64,000 nt of DNA from positions 1-64,000 of the forward strand of contig NZ_JYLI01000024.1 in the NCBI RefSeq assembly GCF_001439785.1, read 5' to 3'. The notes below the pieces were generated by a model. The model was not told the DNA's origin. It searched no databases and was given only the letters and a program-made list of their open reading frames with translations. Source of the stretch: Pseudomonas poae. GTDB lineage: Bacteria; Pseudomonadota; Gammaproteobacteria; Pseudomonadales; Pseudomonadaceae. Both the position numbers and the translations under genes were made by a program. Of the stretch, positions 42,182 to 53,900 are shown one piece after another; position 1 is the first letter of the stretch; the number at the start of each line of letters is the position of its first letter.

Positions 42182-43285
42182 ATGGACACCCCTGCCGCAC
42201 TGCTCGATACGGTTAAACTGCAGCGCAATATCCAGCGCATGCAGCAGCGCGCCGACAGCCTGGGCGTGCACCTGCGCCCTCATGTCAAAACCCATAAATG
42301 CGCCGAAGTCGTGGCCGCGCAGCTCGCCGCCGGCGCTCGCGGCATCACCGTGTCGACGCTCAAGGAAGCCGAGTACTTTTTCGAACTGGGCATCAAGGAC
42401 ATTCTGTACGCCGTGTGCATCGCCCCGCACAAACTGCCCCAGGCACTGGCATTGTGGCGCCGTGGTTGCGCGCTGACGCTGATCACTGACAGCCTGGCTG
42501 GCGCCAGCGCCATCGTCGATTTCGGCGAAGAACACGCCGCAACCTTTGCGGTGATGATCGAAATCGACTGCGACGGCCACCGCTCCGGGGTCAAGCCGCA
42601 GGCCCCGCTCTTGCTGGAAATCGCCGCAGTGCTCGGCGACAGGCTCGCCGGCGTCATCACCCATGCCGGGGAAAGCTACGGCCTGGACACCCCCGACGCC
42701 TTGCAAGCCATCGCCGAACAGGAACGCGCGCGCTGCGTTGAGGCCGCCCAGCGCATTCGCGCCAGCGGCCAGCCCTGCCCCCAGGTCAGCGTCGGCTCCA
42801 CGCCCACTGCGTTGTCAGCCGCGAACCTGGACGGCGTCACCGAACTGCGCGCCGGCGTGTACGCGTTTTTCGACCTGGTGATGCACAACATCGGCGTGTG
42901 CCGCCTCGACGAACTGGCCTTGAGCGTGCTCACCACGGTCATCGGCCACCAGCCGGAAAAAGGCTGGATCATTACCGATTCCGGCTGGATGGCCATGAGC
43001 CGCGACCGTGGCACTCAGTCCCAGCAGCATGACTTCGGCTATGGCCAGGTGTGCGACGAACGCGGCGAGCCTATCGAAGGATTATTGCTGGGCAGCGCCA
43101 ACCAGGAACATGGCGTAGCGCAGTTCGCGCACCACGACCTCGACGTGGTCACCCGGTTTCCACTCGGCACACGCCTGCGCATCCTGCCCAACCATGCCTG
43201 CGCGACAGGCGCCCAGTTCGGCAGTTACAGCGCACTGCTGGAGAACGGCCAGCTCCAGGACTGGCCCCGCCTGCGAGGCTGGTAG
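42182..43285 (+). CDS. D-threonine aldolase / D-serine dehydratase-like PLP enzyme
   Basis: 367 residues from ATG 42182, chosen because GGTGGAG stands before it and MDTPAALLD is the usual family start; a frame from 42110 would overlap the divergent regulator start. Alanine-racemase-like barrel with PLP lysine K36 in RPHVKTHKC, and the metal-binding NHACAT near the C-terminus. Members cleave D-threonine or 3-hydroxyaspartate or dehydrate D-serine. Linked with the YheO-like regulator and RidA. Confidence 0.87.
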   Translation: MDTPAALLDTVKLQRNIQRMQQRADSLGVHLRPHVKTHKCAEVVAAQLAAGARGITVSTLKEAEYFFELGIKDILYAVCIAPHKLPQALALWRRGCALTLITDSLAGASAIVDFGEEHAATFAVMIEIDCDGHRSGVKPQAPLLLEIAAVLGDRLAGVITHAGESYGLDTPDALQAIAEQERARCVEAAQRIRASGQPCPQVSVGSTPTALSAANLDGVTELRAGVYAFFDLVMHNIGVCRLDELALSVLTTVIGHQPEKGWIITDSGWMAMSRDRGTQSQQHDFGYGQVCDERGEPIEGLLLGSANQEHGVAQFAHHDLDVVTRFPLGTRLRILPNHACATGAQFGSYSALLENGQLQDWPRLRGW

Positions 43286-43320
43286 AGCGGCAATCAAATC
43301 AACCAAGCTGACGCGATCCT

Positions 43321-43412
43321 TGTGGGCGCTGGCGTGCCTGCGATAGCGGTGGGTCAATCAACCGGTACGGCATTGAAACATCGCTCAAGCAGGCGGGCCG
43401 GCTCCCACCATT
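43321..43412. repeat. REP-type inverted repeat
   Basis: TGTGGGCGCTGGCGTGCCTG at the left and CAGGCGGGCCGGCTCCCACC at the right, imperfect. Belongs to the GTGGGAGCTGGCTTGCC group of the region at 54337. Confidence 0.65.
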
Positions 43413-43414
43413 GA

Positions 43415-44092
43415 TCAAGACCCATCACCCAAGAACAACCGGACCTTGCGCTCCAACTGATCCAAATGCCGATCCCGCTGCTTCTCCGCATCCACCATCG
43501 CCCGCCTGCCATGTTTCTGAAGCAGATACGCATGAATCTGCCGCACCTCCAGCGAACTATAGATAGACGCCACGTCCAGCACCCCCATCAACCCATCGGT
43601 GCCGTAATCGCGGGTATTCATCACCACCTGGGTGCCCTGCGCGCGCAGCACCTGAAACCCCATGGCTTCAAACACCGCAACCTTCTCAACCGCACACGCC
43701 AGCTCCGCATGGGGATAACGCGCCAGCACCTCACGCATCATCGCGCGCCCCACTCCCTGGCGTCGCCAGCCGGCCTGCACCGCCATAAAGGCCACGCCGC
43801 AGGCCTGGGGATCATCCTTCACCGGCAGGTACAGCAGAAAGCCGATGACCTCTTGCGGGGCGCTATTGTCCGTGGCCACGACCAACTCAACCGCAATACC
43901 CTTCTCACCGTTCAAGGCTTCCAGGTACAGGTGCACCTCAAAACCGATGGCGTACTGATAGAGGTTGTAGAGCAGATTGCTCGGCGGCAGCGCAACACTG
44001 CTGATGTCCGTGAGGTTGTCCACCACCATCTGCAGAATCTGGCTATTGACCGGCTCGGGGCACGGCGTGGTGTAGCGGGTAAGGCTGAACAT
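43415..44092 (-). CDS. GNAT-family acetyltransferase
   Basis: 225 residues from ATG 44092 (AGGA at good distance; another ATG at 44098). Acetyl-CoA loop QAGWRRQGVGRAMMREVL (about 107-124) and the preceding strand (ACGVAFMAV) define the GNAT core; the C-terminal helical extension (EVRQIHAYLLQKHGRRAMVDAEKQRDRHLDQLERKVRLF) is unusual and looks like a coiled coil. Substrate unknown. Confidence 0.8.
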   Translation of the reverse strand: MFSLTRYTTPCPEPVNSQILQMVVDNLTDISSVALPPSNLLYNLYQYAIGFEVHLYLEALNGEKGIAVELVVATDNSAPQEVIGFLLYLPVKDDPQACGVAFMAVQAGWRRQGVGRAMMREVLARYPHAELACAVEKVAVFEAMGFQVLRAQGTQVVMNTRDYGTDGLMGVLDVASIYSSLEVRQIHAYLLQKHGRRAMVDAEKQRDRHLDQLERKVRLFLGDGS

Positions 44093-44264
44093 GCACATTC
44101 CTGGGATTTGACTTCAAGGCTGGCGCGATTGTACCCGTAGCCGCTCGGTCAGTGCCCGCACGCCGTACGCAAACAACCGCTGACGCAAAAAAACAAAAAA
44201 GGCGTTGCACCAGACCGGGTTACATCGCGCATCATGGGCACTTTCAAGTTCAAGGGTAACGTCC

Positions 44265-45116
44265 ATGCGCGTTCTGTCATTGATGATGGGTCTCACGACG
44301 CTGGCCGCCAGTACGGTGTTCTGCGCCAGCGCGATGGCGAATGAAGAAAGTCAGCTGGTGCAACAGATCAATGAGTACCGCAGCCAGGTGCAGCGCTGCG
44401 GCGACCAGGGTTCCCAGGAGTTGCCGCCGCTGACCAGCGATACCCGGCTGGTGCTGCCGGCCAATAATGTCGGCGATCTTCAGCAGGCCCTGGCCCGCGC
44501 GGCCTACCCGATGGTGAATGTGCAGGCCATCAGCCTGTCCGGCCCCAGGGATGCCCAGGCGGCGATGAAGGCGGTGCGTGAGAGTTTCTGCCGGGTGGTG
44601 CTGGACCCGCAATTTGTCGATATCGGCGTGAGCAACAGCGGCCAGGACTGGCGCATCGTGCTCGCCCGCCCGCTGCTCACCAGCGGCCTGGGCGACTGGC
44701 AGACCGAAGGCCGGCAAGTACTCAACCTGATCAACGCCGCCCGCGAACAACCGCGCCAGTGCGGCCCCCAGGCATTCGCCGCCACCACCCCGCTGTCGTG
44801 GAACGACACCTTGGCCAGCGCCGCCAACAGCCACACGCGCAACATGGCCAACGGCAATTTCTTCGACCACCTGGACCACGACGGCCGCACGCCTGGCGAC
44901 CGCGCCGAACTGGCCGGGTACATCGCGAAGAACATCGGCGAAAACATCGCCGCCGGCCTGGACACCCCGCGCAAGGTGGTCGACGGCTGGCTCGCCAGCC
45001 CCGGCCATTGCGCCAACCTGATGAACCCGCAATTTCGTGAACTGGGCGCCGCTTACGCGATGGACCCGAAAAGCGACGCGGGCATTTACTGGACCGCTGT
45101 ATTTGCCGCCCAGTAA
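44265..45116 (+). CDS. Exported CAP/SCP domain protein
   Basis: 283 residues from ATG 44265 with Sec signal (MRVLSLMMGLTTLAASTVFCASAMA). The C-terminal 130 residues are a CAP domain: LNLINAAREQPRQCG, LASAANSHTRNMANGNFFDHLDHDGRTPGDRAELAGY, NIGENIAAG and WLASPGHCANLMNPQFRELG, with the conserved His and Glu. The N-terminal half (about 30-150) is not recognised. Function of bacterial CAP proteins is mostly unknown. Confidence 0.88.
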   Translation: MRVLSLMMGLTTLAASTVFCASAMANEESQLVQQINEYRSQVQRCGDQGSQELPPLTSDTRLVLPANNVGDLQQALARAAYPMVNVQAISLSGPRDAQAAMKAVRESFCRVVLDPQFVDIGVSNSGQDWRIVLARPLLTSGLGDWQTEGRQVLNLINAAREQPRQCGPQAFAATTPLSWNDTLASAANSHTRNMANGNFFDHLDHDGRTPGDRAELAGYIAKNIGENIAAGLDTPRKVVDGWLASPGHCANLMNPQFRELGAAYAMDPKSDAGIYWTAVFAAQ

Positions 45117-45284
45117 CCCATTGGGCGGCCGAAAAATTTGACGTTCATCTATCCATTTGGATAGAGAATCAAAATGCCATCTAGTAGATAATTGCGCTGA
45201 ACTGGCGAGGATCATTTGGGTCTGTAGCTGGCGACCTGACATTTCAGGCAATGCTCGAACCGTGGCAGATAAGGTGTTGATCCG

Positions 45285-47471
45285 ATGATGAATTGGCTGC
45301 AGGGCAGCAGCGAGATGGCTGAGCGGTTACGCCAGTATGATTGGGCAGGCACCCCGCTGGGGCCGCTTGATCAATGGCCGGACGTGCTCAAGACCACCGT
45401 CGCGCTGTGCTTTGCTTCCAGCTTCCCCCAGGCAATTATCTGGGGGCCCCAGCTGATCACGCTCTACAACGATGCGTTTGCACCTATCCTCGGCAAAAAG
45501 CCCGAGGCATTGGGCCGCCCGTTCAACGAGGTCTGGCATGAAGTCTGGGACGATATCAGCCCCATCGCCGCCGAGGCATTCGAAGGGCACGCCACCTATA
45601 TCGAAAATTTCCCCCTGGTGATTGAACGTCAAGACATGCCGGAACAGGCGTACTTCACCTTCTGCTACAGCCCGATCCGCGATCCCCAGGGCCGCGTGGT
45701 CGGCATGCTCGACACCGTGACCGAGACCACCTCCACGGTATTTCTCGCCCGCCGCCTGGCGGTGCTGGACGCCATTGGCCGCAGCGTCACCAGCGCCATC
45801 GACGCCCAGACGATCATGACATCCACCACACAGCTGCTGGCCGAACACCTGCAAGTGTCCATCTGCGCCTATGCCGACATGGATGACGACGAAGACGGTT
45901 TCACCATCCGCGGCGAATGGTCTTCGCCGGGCACGCCAAGCATCCTTGGCCGCTACCGCCTGGCCGACTTCGGCGAACGCGCCGTCAGTTGCTTGCGCGC
46001 CGGCCAGTCACTGGTGATCCGCAACAACCTGGAGGAACTGCCGCCCCACGAGTCCGCCAACTTCCAGGCCCTGGGCGTCACCGCCACTATCTGCGTGCCG
46101 CTGATCAAGGATGGCCGCCTCACTGCCCTGATGGCCGTACACGACAGGCAGGCGCGCTTCTGGTCGACCTATGACCTGGCTTTGCTGGGCGAAGTCACCG
46201 AACGGTCTTGGGCACACATTGAGCGCGTGCGCGCCGACGTCGCCGTGCGCGAAGGCCTGGCCGCCTACACCGAGCTGAACGCTACGCTGGAGCAACGGGT
46301 TGAAGAACGCACCCTGGCGCTGGCCCAGGCCGAGGCGGCGCTGCGCCAGTCGCAAAAGCTCGAGGCCATCGGCCAGTTGACCGGCGGCGTGGCCCACGAC
46401 TTCAACAACCTGCTGACGATCATCCGCTCATCGGTGGATTTTCTGCGCCAGCCCGGGCTGTCGGAGGAGCGCCGCCAACGCTATATGGGGGCGGTGTCCG
46501 ACACCGTGGAGCGCGCCAGCAAGCTGACCAGCCAATTGCTTGCCTTTGCCCGGCGCCAACCACTGAACCCGGAAGTCTTCGACGTGAGCCAGCGGGTACG
46601 CAGCATCGGCGAGATGCTCGAAAGCGTCACCGGCGCGCGCATTCATGTGCGCGTCGAACTGCCCGACCAGCCCTGCTACGCGCGCATCGACCCCAGCCAG
46701 TTCGAAACGGCGCTGATCAACATTGCCCTCAACGCCCGCGATGCGATGGAGGGCCAGGGCACGTTGAGCCTGAAAGTCGCCTGCGATCAACCGCTGCCGT
46801 GCATCCGCGGGGAAGCCGCCTCGAGCCAGCCGCACATCAGCCTGTCCCTGACCGACACCGGCGCGGGCATTCCCGGGGATGCCTGCGAGCGTATCTTTGA
46901 GCCGTTCTTCACCACCAAGGCCGTGGGCAAAGGCACTGGGCTCGGGCTGTCGCAGGTGTTCGGCTTCGCCAAGCAGTCGGGCGGCAATATCGACGTGGCC
47001 AGTACCCTGGGGCAAGGCACGGTGTTTACGCTGTATCTGCCTCAGGTAGAGGGCGAGGTGACGGCGCAACCGCCTGTCGAAGAACCCCTCACCCTGATTC
47101 AGAACAATGCCCTGCGCCATGTGCTGATCGTGGAAGACAACCTGGACGTGGGCCGCTTCGCCAACCAGATCCTCCAGGACCTGGGCTACCAGACCACCTG
47201 GGCCACCGATGCCGAGCAGGCGCTGGCGCTGGTGGGCGCGAACGCCATGGCGTTCGACGCGGTGTTTTCGGACGTGGTGATGCCGGGCATCACCGGTGTG
47301 GCGATGGCCAAGCTGTTGCGTCAACAGCGGCCCGCGTTGCCGGTGGTACTCACCTCCGGCTACAGCGACGAGCTGGCGGAAAGCGGCTACGAGGGGTTTG
47401 AATTCCTGCCCAAGCCCTACTCCGCCGATCAGGTCGCGCGGATATTGACCAGAGCCATGAGCCCGGAATGA
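45285..47471 (+). CDS. Hybrid sensor histidine kinase (PAS-GAF-HisKA-HATPase-REC)
   Basis: 728 residues, no membrane helix. PAS-like domain about 30-150, GAF about 160-315, coiled coil, HisKA with phospho-accepting H371 (GGVAHDFNNLL), HATPase with N box at about 480-487 (NIALNARDAM), DTGAGIP and GKGTGLGLS, and a C-terminal receiver with D663 (FSDVVMPG) and K710. Typical of soluble pseudomonad kinases that sense light or small molecules. No chromophore cysteine was identified. It ends one base before the convergent diguanylate cyclase gene. Confidence 0.93.
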   Translation: MMNWLQGSSEMAERLRQYDWAGTPLGPLDQWPDVLKTTVALCFASSFPQAIIWGPQLITLYNDAFAPILGKKPEALGRPFNEVWHEVWDDISPIAAEAFEGHATYIENFPLVIERQDMPEQAYFTFCYSPIRDPQGRVVGMLDTVTETTSTVFLARRLAVLDAIGRSVTSAIDAQTIMTSTTQLLAEHLQVSICAYADMDDDEDGFTIRGEWSSPGTPSILGRYRLADFGERAVSCLRAGQSLVIRNNLEELPPHESANFQALGVTATICVPLIKDGRLTALMAVHDRQARFWSTYDLALLGEVTERSWAHIERVRADVAVREGLAAYTELNATLEQRVEERTLALAQAEAALRQSQKLEAIGQLTGGVAHDFNNLLTIIRSSVDFLRQPGLSEERRQRYMGAVSDTVERASKLTSQLLAFARRQPLNPEVFDVSQRVRSIGEMLESVTGARIHVRVELPDQPCYARIDPSQFETALINIALNARDAMEGQGTLSLKVACDQPLPCIRGEAASSQPHISLSLTDTGAGIPGDACERIFEPFFTTKAVGKGTGLGLSQVFGFAKQSGGNIDVASTLGQGTVFTLYLPQVEGEVTAQPPVEEPLTLIQNNALRHVLIVEDNLDVGRFANQILQDLGYQTTWATDAEQALALVGANAMAFDAVFSDVVMPGITGVAMAKLLRQQRPALPVVLTSGYSDELAESGYEGFEFLPKPYSADQVARILTRAMSPE

Positions 47472-47472
47472 G

Positions 47473-48639
<1,167 letters not shown>

Positions 48640-48691
48640 TGTGGCACCCTGCCACCAACCCGGACAACTGAATCCAGCAAGGTAGAGCCTT

Positions 48692-50929
48692 TTAACTCAA
48701 CTCAGGGCGCAAAATCAGTACGCCCAGCGGTGGCAGATTCAAGGACAGCGACACCGGTTGCCCATGACGTGGCTCCTCCTGAGTGAACACGCCACCGCCA
48801 TTACCGAAGTTGGAACCTGCGTAGGTGTCCGCATCACTGTTGATCACCTCGCTCCAACGCCCGGCAAACGGCACGCCCACGGTGTAGCCCTCACGAGGCA
48901 CCGGGGTAAAGTTGGCCACCACCAGCACCGGCTTGCCGTCCTTGCTCCAGCGCAGCCAGGCAAAAACGCTGTTGATGGCGTCGTCGCCAATCAACCACTG
49001 AAAGCCCTGCGGCGCATCGTCCTGATCGTGCAGCGCCGGTTCCTCGCGGTACAGGCGGTTCAAGTCGCCCACCAGTTTCTGCACGCCCCGGTGTTCGGGG
49101 TACTGGAGCAAGTACCAGTCCAGTTGCTGATCGTGGTTCCATTCGCGCCACTGGCCAAACTCACAGCCCATGAACAGCAGCTTCTTGCCGGGATGCATCC
49201 ACATGAAACTCAGGTAGGCGCGCAGGTTGGCGAATTTCTGCCAGCGGTCTCCGGGCATCTTGTCGATCAGCGAATGCTTGCCGTGCACCACTTCATCGTG
49301 GGAGATCGGCAGGATGAAGCGCTCTGACCAGGCGTACACCAGGCCGAAACTCAGCTCGTTGTGATGATGGGCGCGGTACACCGGGTCCTGCTGGATGTAA
49401 TGCAGCGAATCGTGCATCCAGCCCATATTCCACTTGTAGTTGAAGCCCAGGCCACCCTGCTGGGTCGGCTGGCTGACGCCCGGCCAGGCCGTGGATTCTT
49501 CGGCGATGACCAGCGCACCGGGCGCTTCGAGAGCCACCACATCGTTCAAATGACGCAAAAATTCGATGGCTTCCAGGTTTTCCCGCCCGCCGTGACGGTT
49601 GGGCACCCATTCACCGGCCTTGCGCGAGTAGTCTCGGTACAGCATTGACGCCACCGCATCCACACGCAGACCGTCGATGTGGAAATGCTTGAGCCAGTGC
49701 AACGCCGAGGCCAGCATGAACCCGTGCACTTCGGTGCGACCCAGGTTGTAGATCAGCGTGTCCCAGTCCTGGTGGAAACCTTCCAGCGGGTTGGCGTATT
49801 CGTACAGCGCGGTGCCGTCAAATTGCGCCAGGCCGTGGGTGTCGGTCGGGAAATGCGCCGGCACCCAATCGAGGATCACGCCGATATCGGCCTGATGCAG
49901 GGCGTTGACGAAGTACGCAAAATCTTCCGGCGAGCCAAAGCGCGCGCTCGGCGCAAACTGTGACAGCGCCTGGTAACCCCACGAACCGCCAAACGGGTGT
50001 TCCATGATCGGCATCAGCTCGATATGGGTAAAGCCCAGCTCCTGTACGTAAGGAATCAGCCGCTCGGCCAGTTCACGCCAGCCGTACTGGCGCGACACCT
50101 CGCCCGCCTCGTCCAGCTCGCACTGCCAGGAGCCCACATGCAGCTCGTAGATCGACAGCGGCGCCGACGGTTTCTGCTTGTCCGTACGCGACTGCATCCA
50201 GTCATGGTCCTGCCAATCCACCTGCAACGGGGGCGCCACTTTGGACGCTGTGTCGGGCGGCAGCTGAGTGGCCAGGGCCATGGGATCGGCCTTGAGCGGC
50301 AGGATGCCATGGGCGCCGAGAATCTCGTATTTGTAGGCCGCCCCCGGTTGCAGGCGCGGGATGAAAATTTCCCACACGCCCGACGGGTGCCGCAGGCGCA
50401 TCGGGTGACGGCGACCGTCCCAGATATTGAAGTCGCCCACCACCGACACACGTCGGGCGTTCGGCGCCCACACGGCAAACCGTACGCCCTGCACGCCATC
50501 GACGTGGGTTACCTGAGCGCCCAGGCAGTTGCCGAGGTCGCGGTGATTGCCTTCGGCGAACAGGTACAGGTCCATCTCGCCCAGCAGCAGTTGGCTGAAA
50601 CTGTAAGGGTCTTCGGTGATCTGCTCGCCGCCGGCCCATTGGATTTTCAAGAGGTAATCCTGACGCGTGGCAAAGTGCGCGATGAACAGGCCCGGCACCT
50701 GAGTCGCCTCCAGGCTGCCGATCGACTCGCCGCCGTCCCGTGTCAATACCTGCACACTCAGGGCTTCGGGCAGGAACGCGCGAATGAACTGCCCGCCCTG
50801 CTCATCATCATGGGGACCCAGAATCGAAAACGGGTCCGGGTGCTCGGCGCGCACCAGCGCTTCAACGTCGCTGGACGCCGGCATTGCTGTCAACTTGGGC
50901 TGCAGCGGTTCTTTATTGATATAACTCAT
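48692..50929 (-). CDS. glgB: 1,4-alpha-glucan branching enzyme
   Basis: 745 residues: N-terminal CBM48 pair (YLLKIQ...DPYSF; RFAVWAPNARRVSVVGDFNIWDGRRHPM), GH13 barrel with nucleophile Asp in DGLRVDAVASMLYRDYSR, acid Glu in VIAEESTAWPG and SHDEVVHGKHSL, and a C-terminal beta domain. It introduces alpha-1,6 branches in the glucan made by GlgE. The start overlaps the stop of the preceding TreS gene (ATGA). Length is normal. Confidence 0.95.
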   Translation of the reverse strand: MSYINKEPLQPKLTAMPASSDVEALVRAEHPDPFSILGPHDDEQGGQFIRAFLPEALSVQVLTRDGGESIGSLEATQVPGLFIAHFATRQDYLLKIQWAGGEQITEDPYSFSQLLLGEMDLYLFAEGNHRDLGNCLGAQVTHVDGVQGVRFAVWAPNARRVSVVGDFNIWDGRRHPMRLRHPSGVWEIFIPRLQPGAAYKYEILGAHGILPLKADPMALATQLPPDTASKVAPPLQVDWQDHDWMQSRTDKQKPSAPLSIYELHVGSWQCELDEAGEVSRQYGWRELAERLIPYVQELGFTHIELMPIMEHPFGGSWGYQALSQFAPSARFGSPEDFAYFVNALHQADIGVILDWVPAHFPTDTHGLAQFDGTALYEYANPLEGFHQDWDTLIYNLGRTEVHGFMLASALHWLKHFHIDGLRVDAVASMLYRDYSRKAGEWVPNRHGGRENLEAIEFLRHLNDVVALEAPGALVIAEESTAWPGVSQPTQQGGLGFNYKWNMGWMHDSLHYIQQDPVYRAHHHNELSFGLVYAWSERFILPISHDEVVHGKHSLIDKMPGDRWQKFANLRAYLSFMWMHPGKKLLFMGCEFGQWREWNHDQQLDWYLLQYPEHRGVQKLVGDLNRLYREEPALHDQDDAPQGFQWLIGDDAINSVFAWLRWSKDGKPVLVVANFTPVPREGYTVGVPFAGRWSEVINSDADTYAGSNFGNGGGVFTQEEPRHGQPVSLSLNLPPLGVLILRPELS

Positions 50930-53900
50930 GACGTCTCCCCACCGCGTGCAGTTTTCGATATTGGGGCAAGCCCGCTCAACAATGCGTGCAAGCCTTGTAA
51001 TGGCACCGCCAACCAGGTCGGGCGATTTTCCGCTTCGTAAGCCACTTCATACGCAGCTTTCTCCAGGCTGAACAGTGTCAGCGCGGCGTCCTGGCCCTTG
51101 GCATCCTGCCAGTCATGCGCCAGTGTAGACGCCGCAGCCTCATAGGCCTGGATAAATGCCTGGCGTGCTTCGTTCAGGTAGCGGTCGGTCACACGCTTGC
51201 GCGCAAGGTCCGCTTCGGGCGAGTGATCCACCCCTTGTACGTTAAGCGCCATGGCCGCCGCGTAGTCAAACGAACGCAGCACACCGCTCACATCCTTGTA
51301 AGGGCTGTGCTTGCCGCGCCGCTCATGCAGCGGCCTTGCCGGCTCGCCTTCAAAGTCGATCAGGTAGGCATCCCCCTTCACGACCAGCACCTGGCCCAGG
51401 TGCAAGTCACCGTGCACGCGAATGCGCAACCCGCCCAGCGTGGCTTTCGCCAACGCCTGGACCTGGCTGCCGATGGCTTTTTTCTGCGCCAGTAGTTCAC
51501 TGACCAGCGTCTGATCGGCGGGGTTCAACTGATGTTGATTGAGCTTGAGCAATTGCAGGGCGCGCTCGATCTGCGCGCCCACGTCTTTGGCCCAGGCCTG
51601 GGTGTCCCTGGCCGAGGTGGCTTCTGGCTTGAAGTCGTTGTTGCCAGTGGGCGCGCCGAGCACGCCGTGCATCTCGCCCAGGCGCTGGCCGAGCATGCCG
51701 GCGAAGTCCGCCAGTTCGCCCAGGGCGTTGTAATGCTGCTCTTGCTCGGAAATGGCCTCGGCCAGTTCGTCACGGATCGCACGCTCCAGGTTGTTCTGGG
51801 TCCAGCTCCACGCGTCGCCCTGGTTGCTCAGGTAACCCTGGGCGATCATCAACAGGTTGTCCTGACCCTCGCCATCACGGCGAATCATCGAACCCATCAG
51901 CGGCGAGATATTCGGGTAGCCGGCCTCGGTGAGGTAAGCGCTCATTTCAAGCTCGGGGTGTACCCCGGCGCTGACTTTGCGGATCAGCTTGAGCACCAGG
52001 CGTTCACCCACCACCACCGAGCTGTTGGACTGCTCGGCGGAGAGGTAACGCACCGACACGTCATTCGCCAGTTGCAACGCGTCCAGGTGGGCGGTTGCGG
52101 CAAAGCGCAGGGCACCGTCGCTGCAATCGAGCACTGTGCCGGCCTGCAGGGCCTGGATCACTGCGCGAACAAAATGCTCAAGGCTGAATGCATCAGTCAC
52201 CAGGCCCACTTCGCGCGTGCGCCGCACGCGGGCCAGCGCCAATTGCTGGGGCAAGGCGCTGGTGAACTGGTCTTCACGCAGAAAACCGAAGGGCAATTGG
52301 TAACGGCTCACCTGCCCGCCGCTGCTCACTTCGATTTCGCTGAGCAACACCGGGTGCTCCGGGTCGCCAAAGCGCACGCCGTAGGCGATGTGCACGCTGT
52401 CGATGGTGGCGTCCTTACCGGCAAACCAGCGGCGCTTGGGCAGCCAGAGCGGCAGGGAGTCGTGTTCGAGGGTGTTGCGGCAAGGTGCTTCGAGCAATTC
52501 TTCCATGCGTTTTTTCAGTACCAAAGTGGTGAAGTCGGGAATGCTCTGCGCCGGCTCGACATGCCAGCTGGGCATCTGGTTTTCAGCGGCCAGCACAAAC
52601 CAGTAGAAGCCGTACGGCGCCAGGGTCAGCAGGAAATTGAGCTGACCAATCGGCGGGAACGCGTTGCCGCCGAGCATCTCCACCGGGACCATGCCGGCGA
52701 AAGCCGACAAGTCCAGCTCCGCCGCCTGCGCGCTGCGCGACACGTTGGCCACGCACAATATGATTTCAGTGCGCCCGTCCTCCGCGGTGAACTCGCGGGT
52801 GTAGGCGAGAATGCGCCGGTTGCTTGGCGAGAGCATTTTCAGGCTGCCGCGACCAAACGCCTTGGACTGCTTGCGCACCGCGAGCATGCGCCGGGTCCAG
52901 TTAAGCAGCGAGTGCGGGTCCTGGGCCTGGGTCTCCACGTTGACCGACTGGTAGCCGTATTGCGGGTCCATGATCGGCGGCAGCACCAGACTCGCCGGGT
53001 CGGCGCGGGAGAAGCCGCCGTTGCGGTCGATGGACCACTGCATGGGCGTGCGCACACCGTCGCGGTCGCCCAGGTAAATGTTGTCGCCCATGCCGATTTC
53101 ATCGCCGTAATACAGGGTCGGCGTGCCGGGCATCGACAGCAGCAGGCTATTGAGCAACTCGACGCGACGGCGGTCGCGCTCCATCAACGGCGCCAGACGC
53201 CGACGAATGCCCAGGTTGATGCGCGCGCGGCGGTCGGCGGCGTAGTAGTTCCACAGGTAGTCGCGTTCCTTGTCGGTGACCATCTCCAGGGTCAGCTCAT
53301 CGTGGTTGCGCAGGAAGATCGCCCACTGGCAATTGGCCGGGATCTCCGGGGTCTGGCGCAGGATGTCGGTGATCGGAAAGCGGTCTTCCTGGGCCAGCGC
53401 CATGTACATGCGCGGCATCAGCGGGAAGTGAAAGGCCATGTGGCATTCGTCGCCGTCGTCGCCCTTTTTGTCACCGCTCTTTGTGTTGCCAAAATACAGC
53501 TGCGTGTCCTCTGGCCATTGATTGGCTTCGGCCAGCAGCATGCGGTCGGGGTAATGCGCGTCGATCTCGGCGCGGATCTGCTTGAGCACATCATGGGTCT
53601 CAGGCAGGTTTTCGTTGTTGGTGCCGTCGCGCTCGATCAGGTACGGAATGGCGTCCAGGCGCAGGCCGTCGATGCCCATGTCCAGCCAGAAACGCATCAC
53701 GCCCAGGACGGCCTTCATCACTTGCGGGTTATCGAAGTTGAGATCCGGCTGGTGCGAATAGAAGCGGTGCCAGAAGTACTGCCCGGCTACCGGGTCCCAG
53801 GTCCAGTTGGACTTTTCGGTGTCGAGGAAAATGATGCGTGTGCCGTCGTACTTCTGGTCGTCATCGGACCAGACATAGAACTCCCGGGCGGCCGAACCCG

